DNA of 64,000 bases, taken from positions 620,001 through 684,000 of the forward strand of contig VSJF01000004.1 of the NCBI GenBank assembly GCA_009739215.1. Direction: 5' to 3'. This DNA is from Floccularia luteovirens. Lineage: Eukaryota > Basidiomycota > Agaricomycetes > Agaricales > Squamanitaceae. A model generated the notes under the pieces. The model was not told the origin of the DNA, searched no databases, and was given only the letters and a program-made list of their open reading frames with translations. A program made the translations under genes and the position numbers. Shown here one piece after another: positions 25,905 through 36,508 of the stretch (position 1 is the stretch's first letter; each line of letters opens with the position of its first letter).

Positions 25905-27064
25905 ATGGATGTATCCAATATCCTAGCATCGCACGCAGCTAAGTAGTACGTGATATTATATATTTTCACCTGCATTTCCTGACTTCAGAATCTTTTCCAG
26001 TCAGTCAATAGTAGTCGAAAAAGATATACCGCTTGATATCGATGCCGGCCTTCTCACTGCAACAGATCTAAATCCAATAGACGAAGAAAGCTACAAGTAA
26101 AACCCTACTTATTGTTTAAAATGTACTGGCTGATCTTGTAATAGTGCAAACCTTGAGGAACACCTGCTATCTCTCGCTCGCGATGGTGTCCAAGCTTTAT
26201 TCACTTCTCTGTTTAACCTTCCAACCCGCCCTTCTGAAGATGGTCCTCTAGCGCAACTTCCCCCACCAGTATATCAACTACCACGAGCGAAGCCTCTACC
26301 AAAACCCAAACCTCCAACTAAATGGGAACGGTTTGCTGCTGCAAAAGGTATTCAGAAAACGAAACGGGATAAGAAAGTATGGGACGAAGAGAAACAAGAC
26401 TGGGTTAATAGATGGGGACGAGATGGGAAAAACAGGCAGATTGAAGAGCAGTGGATTACGGAAGTACCTCTCAATGCTGGTGAGAATTATCTATCTCCCT
26501 TTCTATAGCACATGGAGCAGCATTCATCTCTTATTCTACTTAGATGTCGATTATGACCCACGAAAGGTCTCGCGCAAAGAGCGCAAGGAACGGATTGCCA
26601 AGAATCAGAAACAACAGCAACAAAACGCTGCTCGTGCAGCTGGGATATCCCGCGAAGAACGAAAACGAGAAATCGAAAAAACCCTATCTGTCACACGGAA
26701 TAGTACAGCAAGTATGGGCAAATACGACAAGAAGCTAGAAGGAGAGAAAAAGGTTCGAGGTGTGAAACGCAAGGTAAATATATACATATGTATCGCCACT
26801 CTCTGTTTGTGCTCAAATTTCCTGTAGTTCGAACCAACTGAAGTTCCTGTCGAAAATGAAAAACAAACTTCATTAGCTCTCATTTCGAAAATGGAGAGTG
26901 ATGCCAAAAAGACACGAAGAGAGCCTCAAGCTGAGGAAAGTGTGCTGAATACACGGAAAGCTGTTCGATTCGCTAGCAAAGGGAGAGGTGGGGCTGCTCT
27001 TGGGCGTGAGATGGCAAATAAAAGTGGGCGGGCCAGGAAAAAGGGAATGTCCAGTAAAAGGTGA
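25905..27064 (+). CDS. RRS1: Ribosome biogenesis regulatory protein RRS1
   Basis: Rrs1, with Rpf2, brings 5S RNP into pre-60S particles in the nucleolus. Exons 25905-25942, 25989-26096, 26145-26479, 26544-26773 and 26828-27064; 315 residues. Diagnostic segments: SIVVEKDIPLDIDAGLL, NLEEHLLSLARDGVQALF, NLPTRPSEDGPLAQLP, LPRAKPLPKPKPPTKWERFA, AKGIQKTKRDKKVWDEEKQD and WVNRWG, then DVDYDPRKVSRKERKERI and a basic nuclear tail ending SGRARKKGMSSKR. The start ATG (25905) opens a 38-base first exon, a common basidiomycete layout. It shares a divergent promoter with TAF12 and is convergent with TFIIB, whose stop lies 141 bases beyond. Confidence 0.93.
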
Positions 27065-27205
27065 TATCCACGACAATATTATTATGTATTGTAGTGTAGG
27101 CTGTCAATCATATAGTAACACTCCGTATGCACAAAGTTTTAAAATTCTTGTAGCATTCAAAATATACAAAAAGTTATAAGATACATGAAGAGGGAACTAA
27201 TCTGT

Positions 27206-28315
27206 CTACTTCATCGGTTCGACCGGCAGACGATCTAAAGAGGCTTTTCCGTCATCAATCCATTCCTGTTTGACTAGCTTCTCCTTCTCAGAATAGTATA
27301 GGCGATAAACTAGCTTAATGGTACCCTCGCTTACACCTGCTACTGCACTGATATCCTTGACAGACTTCATCTTGCCAAGTAAGTGACAAGTGAAAAATAT
27401 TGCACCTCCAGCTATTGACACAGGACTCCTGCCATCCGCAATTCCATGGGCACGTGCTGCCACAATGATGTCCGAACAAATAGATTGCACATTGGCTGGC
27501 AAGTCTAGATGATTACAGTAGCGCACGAGAAGGTTCTCCGGTCCCGTTGAGGGCGAAGACGCAGATTGGGTTTGAGCGGAAGCACCTGGCGCCAGGTTGA
27601 ACGCCTGCTCCAATGCCTTGTAGCATTGACCAAGAACTTTTTTCGATACATGCGTGAGGTTGCATATTTCTCGGAAGGTTCGAGGAACGTGTGCTTTCCT
27701 ACAAGCAATGAAGATACAGGCTGCGATGACGGCATCTAAGGGCTTTCCGCGCAATAACTTTTCCTCGTCTGAGCGCTTGTACAATTGCTTTGCGATGTCA
27801 CTTATGGTTTTCGGAAGGGAGAACTGGTCACACCAGTTGGAGATGTCTCGAAATGCAGTAAGAATGTTACGCTCGGAACGCGAGTTCTGAGAACGTGAGG
27901 CGGCACGTTGCAATTCTCGAGCAATTCCAGAGCCGCCGTCGCGGAAACTGATTACCGTATCCAATTGTTCCATGCCCTCCATTAATGGATCAGACGCAGC
28001 ACCGACACGAGAAGGGTCGTCACCCTCGTCATTTGCAAACGTCTATGGAAATAGAAGTTTGATATAATATGTATTCTTCACGAAGTAACAACATACCCGC
28101 CATTCACTCCTTGTGTCCACAATACGGTCACCAAGAACCAAACCACAGTTGCCACAGACGAGGTCCCCACTACCGAACTCTTCAACGATGTTAGGGTTCG
28201 GATCTCTGCATTCCGGGCAGATGAGTCGAACAGCGAGGTCTGGCCCGAAAGATGGAGGCTGAGGAGCGCTTTTTATTTGCGGCGCTGCAAGAGGGAAGGG
28301 CTGAGAGTATGCCAT
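27206..28315 (-). CDS. SUA7: Transcription initiation factor TFIIB
   Basis: TFIIB bridges TBP-DNA and RNA polymerase II and helps choose the start site. Two exons in reading order: 28097-28315 and 27206-28042; 351 residues. The zinc ribbon shows CPEC and CGNC pairs (residues about 33-55) followed by [16 protein letters not shown], the B-reader/linker region. The two cyclin folds follow, with [40 protein letters not shown], then [20 protein letters not shown] and [17 protein letters not shown]. Length and content match fungal orthologues (yeast Sua7 has 345). The 314 bases upstream hold its promoter. Confidence 0.96.
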
Positions 28316-28629
28316 TTGTCGAGGAGAGCTGGTAAGGGGTCCTTGAGAGGGCTGTAAAGAATTGGTTCGGATGAAGTTTTTCTAGACTGTTCTTATGATG
28401 AATTGGATTCTAAATCCGCTATGCAGTATAGTAGAAAACCATTAGTTCACGGAACCTACCGTATGTGTTGGCCTTCAATAATGTCTTTATTCCCTGCCCA
28501 GCAGATTGAAACCAGATGGTGGCCGTAGAGGAAGGAGATGAATGTGGACGTTACGGAACTGTCGAGGGCCTCAAGAGTCAGAAGCTGACTAACACCATAA
28601 TATGATCATGTGACAGAACATTTTATTAG
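28316..28629. other. Intergenic, 314 bases
   Basis: Upstream of TFIIB and downstream of the unknown protein on the same strand. No coding or RNA signal was seen; it presumably holds the TFIIB promoter. Confidence 0.5.
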
Positions 28630-29785
28630 CTAAGCAGAGTCATAAGAACTATAACCATAACTCTCATCAGTCAAGTACCCATCAGAGTCAGAAAAGTCCA
28701 GGTCCCTATCACTATCTCCTCTATATCCAGAAGATAGATACCCAGCCTCGTCACTCTCCGTCCCATGCTGCTTCCAGTACATCTCATTTCTTTCGCGGTA
28801 ATACCTTGAATTGATGTGTGCTGGTTGTGCTCTCCCCCTGGCCTGCTGAGGGTAGTAATGCGGGTGCGCCGGCATGCGTGGTGCAAAAGTAGGTCCATGA
28901 TTTTGAAACCCTCTCTGGGGATAAGGAAATGGTGAAGAAGAACCGGGATAACCATGGTCACTGTACTCTGATCTCCATCCAGGTGAAGAATTATCCGAAT
29001 ATTCGGGCATCTCTCTTTCTGAGCGCTGCCTAGTTTGACCACGGAATTTAACAATCTGATTCGATGGTTCCTCTTCTCCTTCATTCTGGGAGTACTCAGG
29101 TGGACCAATTTCATTACTGTCTGCAATTAGAGACCCTCGGGGTTTTTGTGGCGAGTCCATATCTTGGCGTCTTATATTATGATTTGGATGCAATCTCTGC
29201 CTGGTGAAATAGGCTTCAGCTCTTGAGATGTGCATCTGAGACTGTCTGGTCGGAGCTCCCAAAGGACCAATTTCTCGATGAGCAATTGCCTCCGGGAGAT
29301 AATGGCCCCGTGGGTGTCCAACATCTTGGCCGAAGGGAGGTGATCTTGGGGGAGGAATTTGCATGTAGGGAGGAATTGACTGAAGATCTGAACACCCAGA
29401 ATCACTGCGTTCAATCTCCACATCAGGTATCGTTCGAGAAGGAACATGACACGGCACTGGTGGCCATTGATTCGCATCCCTCACGAAACCAACATCAGTT
29501 GGAGGGAATCTATGGTATGCCCCTGGCATAGGGAGCCTGGGGATGCTATGACGGTTACTGAACGTTTCAGACATGTGGAGGTGTGGAGGTCTTCCTGCAG
29601 TTGGAGGCCACATTGGCATACTCTGCTCCATTCCAGGAGGAATTATCTCTACTGTCACGGGTAATCTGCTACCCAAGAATGAGTTCTTTGATCAGTATAC
29701 ATGTCATGCTATCATTTAACGAACCTGCTAGGACGATGTTTTGTTCGTTGTCTGTGCATAGCTGTGAAAAGTCGATGGAACCCAT
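28630..29785 (-). CDS. Uncharacterised Pro/Ser/Tyr-rich protein
   Basis: I do not recognise a family. Two exons in reading order, 29721-29785 and 28630-29668; 367 residues. It starts MGSIDFSQLCTDNEQNIVLA and then is almost wholly low-complexity: Pro/Met/His-rich in the first half (IPPYMQIPPPRSPPFGQ), Gln/Arg/Glu-rich in the middle, and a C-terminal 60 residues with repeated Gly-Tyr and Ser-Asp units (GYLSSGYRGDSD, SDSDGYLTDESYGYSSY). Such composition suggests a disordered protein, perhaps an RNA-binding or condensate-forming factor, but no domain supports that. The donor I used in exon 1 (after GGTTC) is the only one that keeps phase with exon 2; other donors create a stop. Confidence 0.65.
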
Positions 29786-30220
29786 CAGAGAGCTTAAAGT
29801 GGAGTATTTAATCCCCTAGACATCAGACAATGTAAAACACGAGTTAACATGACATGCTTCATCTGCGAGGCTGAGGCAATGTCGTGTGATCGGAATTATG
29901 GGGGCCTTAAAACAATATCAGCTGATTGCGAACAAGTTTAATGTTTCCAGATGAAAAAATGCAGGGATCATTGAACAATCGATATTGACAAGATCGACTA
30001 ATGGAACAGCATAAATGTCGTAAGTAGGATAAGTGGGCGGTGTACTACATTTAAGTACCTAATATGATGTTTAAGCAATGTACTACCATTTCAGAAGTAA
30101 AACCAACAAGACAAGACAAAACACCGATATCAAAAAAAGACTGCTAAAAAATCCAACAAGAGAATGACGGTCGTCAATAGGTGCAATTCATGAGATAGAA
30201 AAATAAGAACAAAACAGGAG
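29786..30220. other. Intergenic, 435 bases
   Basis: Between the unknown protein's start and the Btz-domain gene's stop, both on the minus strand. AT-rich with short A runs; no gene or repeat recognised. Confidence 0.5.
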
Positions 30221-32692
30221 CTAATAATAAACTGTGCCCTGTGGCTGCGAATACATTTCATACTGTCCAACTTGTGACATATCCACATACTGAGGGTAAC
30301 CATAAGTTTCTGGATAATAGTATTGCTGATAATGAGGATATGTCATCATTCCAGGATGGTGCTGGTGAGAGGCCTGACTCTCATCCTCAATGCCCTCTGT
30401 TGTTTCATAAGAGGGGAGGGCGTTCAATTCAGCAGAAGCATTGAGGGATGGGAAGAACTGTTCAGCACCATCTTGGGAGCGAGACGGTTCGAATGTAGGT
30501 GCTGTTGTGCGCAGCGCAGAAGGTCCACGAGCAGACGGCTTATTACCAGAAGACTTTCCAGAGTCTTCCGTCGGAGCACGAATTTCAATCCTTGCAGTCT
30601 GTCGTGGGAAAGAAAAAATGGGTGTACCAGTAGAAGGATCAATGAAACCATTCAAAGGAGGTGTATGAGAAGGTGCATGGGATAAGAAGTCGGGGGATAA
30701 CGCAGAAGGGTGATGCATTGGACCAGAAATGAATGGTATAGTAGGAGGCGCCAAGTGAGAATGCAAGAGAGGGCGAGGGTTGTACATGGGAGGGGCTTGG
30801 AGGTAGACGGGTCGGCCGGTAGCTAATTCGTACGGCATTCCGTGTTGATTTACTGCGAGACCCGGTGGAAGGCTGGCTGCGAAAGTGTAAGGAGATCCGT
30901 ACGAAGGAGATCCCTGTGGAATAGGGGATGGATTATAAGCTGTCGGTAAAGAAGGTATAGAGGTCTGAAGCTCTGTAGCAGGAGCGGAAGTTCCGTCGGG
31001 CTTGCCACCTTCATCTTGTCCTGGCTTGCGAAGAACGGCCTGTTCCGTCTGTGCTCGTCGTACAGGATCAGAAGAGTTCGGCTCGATAGATAGTTGTTCT
31101 AGTTGAGAGCGGACTGAAGGCTCTGGTAGGGCAGCTTGCACTAGTTCGGTCGTCCTAGTAATATCACCAATCACCTGATCCTCAACAAATTTTGGTGCAC
31201 TAGAAGGCTCAGGAAGTGGTATTGGGTTGGCTGCGACCAGTTGTAGCCTCACTTTGAAAACTTCATCGAGGGGGATATCTTCTGCCGTTATCGCATCTTC
31301 CAAAGCCTTCTGTTTCCCTGACTGCTTCGGAAGATTCACGGTGATTGATCCAGGTTCGAAAATATCTTCGTTGCCAGTGTTCGTCTTTGCTGGGGAGGTA
31401 TGAGTATTGGCACGTGCTTTCACAAGATGACCCTGGCTGCCTGGCAGCTTGACTCGGAGAACTTGGCCATGCCCTGAGCGAGGTTTAGGAGCCGTTTCGT
31501 AAAAAAGGAACCCATCATGATGTTTGGTCCACATGGGATCTGGCTTCGTGGAAAACCAGACGCGGCGTTTAGGGAATTGGTGTGAGGGAGAAGCAGCAGG
31601 TGGACCTGTGGGAGAACTAGTAAATCCACCACGAGCAAAGCCCCGGCCACGACCTGAGCCACCTCTACCACCACGGAAACTACCGCCACCCTGCAGCGGA
31701 TGATTGGAGGGTTGCTGAGGTTGCTGAGGTGCACGACGTTGTTCATCTCTTTGCTTCATCTCTTCGAACCCATCATGTGTCCATTCACGCTCAATTGGAG
31801 GTACGTCACTCAGTCCAGGAACATCCTCCTGGATTGGTTGGGCCGGAAGTCCAGAAAATCCCCCGCGACCAGCACCTCGCATACCGAAACCCCGACCTCT
31901 CCCCTGCCAACGCCCCCTCCACCAACCGCTAAGACTACGCAGGTCTTTGTCCATTAAGCGATCGTCATGACTCCAAAAACCTCCAACTTTCGGTACATAA
32001 GATGGATCACTTTCGAGTCGTTGCTGATAAGCTTGACGTGCAGTCTGACCTGGTTGACGTCTCTGGGAGTCTGAGAGCTGTTCGACAGGCGCAGGAAGTG
32101 TTTCAGAAATTGTTACGACGGCAGGAATATTTATTCTGGTCGAACCTGACGGCGACGCGGATGCTCCAGGTAAATTTACTGGACGAGGTTTTTTGTGAGA
32201 CTTCTTGACTTTCCGGGAGAGGGGTGGAGTGGAGGGAACTGTATGGCTGTCAAACTCTGCAAATTCAATTACTGGAAGATCCGTTGGCCCATTCGCATGC
32301 TCATCGGAGACCATCTCTGACCAATTATTAGTTGGGGCAAAAAACGGTGTTACCCCTTCATCAAGATGACCAAAAGAACCTTTGTCAAGAGATTCGGGGC
32401 TTTGGCTAGTAGCAGGCGTATGGATGCGATCACGACTATGAGGGGCTACATCTTCAGAGGCAGGTTCTGTATCAGAATCCTCTGTGGCAGAGTCGTTGGA
32501 AGACATTTCGTTGTCTGACTCTGAATCTGTGCCAACCTCTCGTACAATTTCATCATCGCTTTCAATACCATCCTTTGCCCTGCCCCGCCGCCTGATAATC
32601 CTGGTTTTCTTGATTACATGACTGCGGGGTTTTTGTGTGGCGCGTGGATTAGTCGTACGAGTGGATGTTGTAGATGTTATTGCAGTGGGCAT
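30221..32692 (-). CDS. Btz/CASC3-domain protein, exon-junction-complex type
   Basis: CASC3/Barentsz wraps around eIF4A-III in the exon junction complex through its SELOR (Btz) domain. This is an intronless 823-residue frame. The Btz-like core is at about residues 228-300: DPSYVPKVGGFWSHDDR, a Trp/Gly/Arg-rich segment (GWWRGRWQGRGRGFGMRG), and EREWTHDGFEEMKQRDEQ, matching the family order of an aromatic motif, RG-rich linker and W-HD motif. N-terminal to it is a basic stretch (KKTRIIRRRGR) and acidic Ser-rich region; C-terminal are RGG repeats and a long Pro/Ser/Tyr-rich tail ending YGYPQYVDMSQVGQYEMYSQ. I start at the ATG at 32692; the frame extends to a TTG at 32734 but no ATG lies there. 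It is divergent from the epoxide hydrolase. Confidence 0.82.
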   Translation of the reverse strand: MPTAITSTTSTRTTNPRATQKPRSHVIKKTRIIRRRGRAKDGIESDDEIVREVGTDSESDNEMSSNDSATEDSDTEPASEDVAPHSRDRIHTPATSQSPESLDKGSFGHLDEGVTPFFAPTNNWSEMVSDEHANGPTDLPVIEFAEFDSHTVPSTPPLSRKVKKSHKKPRPVNLPGASASPSGSTRINIPAVVTISETLPAPVEQLSDSQRRQPGQTARQAYQQRLESDPSYVPKVGGFWSHDDRLMDKDLRSLSGWWRGRWQGRGRGFGMRGAGRGGFSGLPAQPIQEDVPGLSDVPPIEREWTHDGFEEMKQRDEQRRAPQQPQQPSNHPLQGGGSFRGGRGGSGRGRGFARGGFTSSPTGPPAASPSHQFPKRRVWFSTKPDPMWTKHHDGFLFYETAPKPRSGHGQVLRVKLPGSQGHLVKARANTHTSPAKTNTGNEDIFEPGSITVNLPKQSGKQKALEDAITAEDIPLDEVFKVRLQLVAANPIPLPEPSSAPKFVEDQVIGDITRTTELVQAALPEPSVRSQLEQLSIEPNSSDPVRRAQTEQAVLRKPGQDEGGKPDGTSAPATELQTSIPSLPTAYNPSPIPQGSPSYGSPYTFAASLPPGLAVNQHGMPYELATGRPVYLQAPPMYNPRPLLHSHLAPPTIPFISGPMHHPSALSPDFLSHAPSHTPPLNGFIDPSTGTPIFSFPRQTARIEIRAPTEDSGKSSGNKPSARGPSALRTTAPTFEPSRSQDGAEQFFPSLNASAELNALPSYETTEGIEDESQASHQHHPGMMTYPHYQQYYYPETYGYPQYVDMSQVGQYEMYSQPQGTVYY

Positions 32693-33090
32693 ATCGGTAG
32701 CTGTTAAAAAAGTGGAAGAGGTTTGAACAGTCAATAAAGAAATGGTGGACGGAAAACCAACCCCTTACTTGATGAATGAATAAACTGAAAAAAAGGAAGT
32801 TGTGATCAGAATACAGACTAAAGATGCTGAAATTTGGGTCTAATGATGAAAAATTGGTTGCAAAGGTTGAGATATTGTAAGTTTTGTGCGTAGAATGATA
32901 CCAGCAAGTCGTCGCAAGGGATGAAGGTGTAGTGTGGAGATTGCGGCAGTCACTGAGCACCGGCACCGAAGTCGTCAGAAACAAAGGTCACCCGCACTTT
33001 GCCGTTTTTTCAGTCCCAGATTCATCTCAGCTTGAACTCCAGGCGATTATTACCGGTTACACCGGTAATGTTCATTACCTCCTATTCTCT
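32693..33090. promoter_or_regulatory. Divergent promoter region, 398 bases, with a palindrome
   Basis: Shared upstream region of the Btz-domain gene and the epoxide hydrolase. At 33049-33069 there is a perfect inverted repeat, ATTACCGGT-TAC-ACCGGTAAT, ending 21 bases before the hydrolase ATG. The arms contain ACCGGT, itself a palindrome, so the element is both a direct and inverted pair. It is a plausible site for a dimeric transcription factor or a 5' UTR hairpin; which one cannot be told from sequence alone. Confidence 0.55.
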
Positions 33091-34476
33091 ATGGACCCAC
33101 AAATCCCAGAGAGTTTCAACCACAGAACGGAAACTTTATCGACTGGACGGGTCTATCATTTTGTAATCCCCTAACTTTTTGAAATAACATTTTATCTAAA
33201 ATTCCGTCTTAACAGGTCGACCAGATCCCAGAAGGGTATGATATAAAACGCGACCATACCCTTCTCTGTGTTCACGGATTTCCTGACCTCTGGTATTGTA
33301 TACCATGGCGTTGAATTTTTTGTAGCATACTTTAATTCTTGGCAGGTATGGCTGGCGTCATCAAATAGCTCCATGGGTTCGCAGACAGTATCGCGTAATA
33401 GTACCTGATATGCTAGGCTACGGCGGCACAGACAAGCCGGTAGAAGCTTCTGAATATTCAACAAAAAAGCTGTGTGCAGACCTTGCCTCTCTAATGGACT
33501 TGCTGGGTATTAGACAAGCGGTTGGTATTTTTACTAGATCTCCCACTATTTTACAGAGGCAAGCAATTTGCTAGGTTTTTATTGGACATGATTGGGGTGC
33601 CTACACGGTCGGACGATTTGCTCTTTGGCATCCCGACAGAATTTCAGCACTTATAATGTGAATTTAGCTTCGCAGATTTATTATCCACCGCTAAACGGTT
33701 AAATTCCAGGTTGAGTGTACCGTACACGCCCCCATCACCAGTTTACCTACCTATTGATGAGGTAGCAAAACGCGCTCCAAACTTAGGTTATCAGGTATAC
33801 TTTGACTCAGCAAAATCGTCCTTGGAGGTTCTCGCACACGTGAGACTGAAACTTGAAACTTATTGCATGTGGTTAATTTATTGCTCTGCTCCGCTAGCTG
33901 AAGACATTTTTGCCAATAATATATGCAACAGCTGGTTCCTCGGGTAAATTCACAAAACTAGGTTCATTGGAAAAACTGCTTGGCGACACCCCACACGAGG
34001 CAAAGCTCCCGTCGATCCTTAATGATGGGGTGATTCCTCATACGTATTTCATAAAATGTTAATCTTAAGGCAAGCCTATAGGAGTTAAAGTTTTATTATA
34101 ACCAATTCAAGCACGGCGGGATGTTTGGCCCTTTAAACTACTACCGTACTTCCAAATTCAGACATGAAGAAGAGCAAGGTATACAGTCATCATTCACCAT
34201 TCATACACCATTAACCTGTTCAATATAGAGGCTCGACTTTCTGCGCAAATTTCTCCCCAACTTCCAGTACTCTTTATATGGGGTACTCGAGATCCAACAG
34301 CTACATCGTTTCTGATCAAAAAATCCAGGAAATTTATCCCACGCCTACAAGATGTGGGACTTGAAGGCCGTGGACACTGGTTAATGGTTGAAGCTAAGGA
34401 TGAAATTACTGAGAAGGTGATGAGTTGGCTGGAATCACTGAGATCCACGAATCCCACAACTCAAAGCAAGTTATAA
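33091..34476 (+). CDS. Epoxide hydrolase, alpha/beta-hydrolase fold
   Basis: Soluble epoxide hydrolases open epoxides to diols through an ester on a catalytic Asp. Eight exons: 33091-33162, 33216-33292, 33346-33520, 33575-33657, 33710-33839, 33898-34029, 34082-34178, 34229-34476; 337 residues. Oxyanion motif HGFPDLWYGWRHQ is near residue 44, nucleophile Asp114 in GHDWGAYT, acid Asp277 in WGTRDPT and His305 in GRGHWLM. The cap region includes LGYQVYF. All catalytic elements are intact. No signal peptide is present, so it is probably cytosolic. Substrate is unknown; agaricomycetes carry many such genes. It is divergent from the Btz-domain gene, and THOC3 follows on the same strand 107 bases later. 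Confidence 0.9.
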
Positions 34477-34583
34477 ATGTCGTTGGTAGTCGATATATAT
34501 AGGATTGCAGTTTGCGTGCTTGCGCCTGTTTATTATACACGCCATTAGATACCAGTCCAAACCAAGTTCTTATGGTCATAATT

Positions 34584-36047
34584 ATGTCTCAAACACCCAC
34601 AACCAAGGAGGAAGATGAAATCCCTCCACCTCAGAGACCACCTTCCCCGCCACCGCATATGACATTTGCAACTAGAGGTGTGCATGTAGGGGCTTGTCTT
34701 GTACCAAAAGAACTTCTGTGAACTCACTGGAATTGCTTGCTTTGGCTTTCCACTTCTACCGGATTTCTAGGCCCCTACCTTTTCTGCTTTCAAGCCCCGT
34801 GATTACCGTATGCCAAGTCCCCAAGCTATGACCCATGTCGCTTGGAATTGCGATGGAAAAAAAATTGCCGCGGTAGGCATTGACAAAGTTACGAGATTAT
34901 GGAACCCCGAAAAGAGTGTGAGCTTTAATGTAACCTTTATCGTAGAGCACGTAACATTAAGAGTCTACATCAGATGGAACCTAGGGCTGCAACGATGTTT
35001 TCAGGCGGGCATTCTGATGACGCTGACTACGTTTCGTGGAATCCTACTCATCCAGACCTATTTTGTACCTCAAGCCAAAAGGATAGAAGGATTATCTTTT
35101 GGGATGCACGACGTGCGTGCAGTTCAATGATATCGACATTTTGGAAAATGACCCCCACTCAGAGAGTCGTAATATTCAACAATGTGCTTTGAAGGTATCA
35201 CCTGTACAAACCAGTTACTCCCCCGATGGCCGTGCCCTGTTATATGCGTCTGCTGGCCATCAGCTGTTCTTTTTGACTTTAGGGAAGGAGGAGGAAGACG
35301 CCAAAGAGCAATGGCGGATGTCTGACAAGGATGCGGTACTTGTTATCCTGTTTTCTAACCCTATTTTTGTTAAGTCTCGTAATTTAGATAGGCTCTACGG
35401 CTATCTTCAATCATACAGGTGACGGAGTTATCTTAAGTCACCACTCAGAACATACCCTTCGTGTAGTGGACTACCCCAGCTTAACCATTCGTGAGAGCCC
35501 TGCAGCACATGTCGGAGGCTGTGTGGCGCTAGCTCTTGATCCTCGAGGAAGGTATGTTATAGGTAAAAGAGAGCCTCACTCTCTGCTTATATGGTACATT
35601 TCTATACAGATATCTCGCTTCTGGTGGCTATGATTCCATTGTAAATATGTTTGACTTGACGGATTGGATTTGTGCACGAACGATAACTGCATGCGAGTGG
35701 GTGATTTTCTTGAAAGGTAGTTTTTACAGAGTTTAACATTATGCAAAGGCATAGCATCAATGCTTTAAGCTTCTCACACGATGGTGAATACTTGGCAATA
35801 GCAAATGCTGGAATGTATATAGACATTGTAAGTTCTTTTATACTCTAAATGCAGCCATACCTTACGGTCACTTCAGTGCGCGACGGAGACAGGCGTTCCG
35901 TTACATCGTGTACCAGCACTTGCTCCTTCACCAACTGTAACATGGCATCCTTCCAAGTATGTCATTGCATATTGTGGTCAAACCAAAATAAGAGAAGGTG
36001 GTCCCCCTCCTGTTGCCGTAATTAGCTTGTTTGGTTTGTTGGAATGA
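34584..36047 (+). CDS. THO complex subunit 3 (THOC3/TEX1), WD40 protein
   Basis: THO couples transcription to mRNA export as part of TREX. Eight exons: 34584-34685, 34771-34915, 34948-35112, 35163-35335, 35388-35551, 35610-35696, 35749-35827, 35877-36047; 361 residues. WD repeats are evident: VAWNCDGKKIAAVGIDKVTRLWN, GGHSDDADYVSWNPTHPDLF, DRRIIFWDAR, LALDPRGRYLASGGYDSIVN, INALSFSHDGEYLAIA and TVTWHPSKYVIAYC, ending VAVISLFGLLE, which parallels human THOC3 repeat by repeat. Two splice choices are less certain: the exon 1 end (34679 or 34685, both in phase) and the 32-base intron 34916-34947, which is unusually short. It is followed by a minus-strand gene whose stop is 461 bases away. Confidence 0.87.
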
Positions 36048-36508
36048 ATGTATTTTATCTCTGCCACGCAAGGCCAATGAAATTCAGGCTTTCGGTTAAT
36101 GACCCGAGTAAAGTGTTCACCATGAATTCCCCACTTGCTTAACCATTTTTCAAGTTTCGCTTTGATGCGTTGCAGGATTGGATTCTTAACGATGTACATT
36201 TGGTTTATTTCGGATAAAAATGGGCATAGAGGTGCATAATTGTATAACTGATACCATCGACAGCAACCGGTGCAAGCAAAAAAATTTAAGAGAAATTCTA
36301 TCTCCGAGATATGATAAATGATAACAATGCAAAGCAGAAGCAAGGCTAGAAAGCATGATGACAAAAAAACGGTTGCAGGTGTCCGTAACAAGTATGTTAG
36401 CAATATAAGAACATGGGACGTGCAGAGAAAACAGTTCAACGATGATAGCAAGGTGGAGATAGCAAAATTGAAAAATTCATGATGCCATAAACAGAAGGGT
36501 ATAATGGA
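36048..36508. other. Convergent intergenic region, 461 bases
   Basis: Between the THOC3 stop and the stop of the large membrane protein. A minus-strand frame of 157 codons (35978-36451) covers most of it but overlaps THOC3 coding sequence and has composition of random AT-rich DNA. I read this as 3' untranslated sequence of both genes. Confidence 0.5.

Noticed and set aside
32693..32734. Extension of the Btz-domain protein to 32734
   Set aside because: The extension begins with TTG, not ATG; the first ATG in frame is at 32692.
35978..36451. 157-codon minus-strand open frame after THOC3
   Set aside because: It overlaps the coding end of THOC3, has a random AT-rich composition with scattered hydrophobic runs and no motif, and fits 3' untranslated sequence better.
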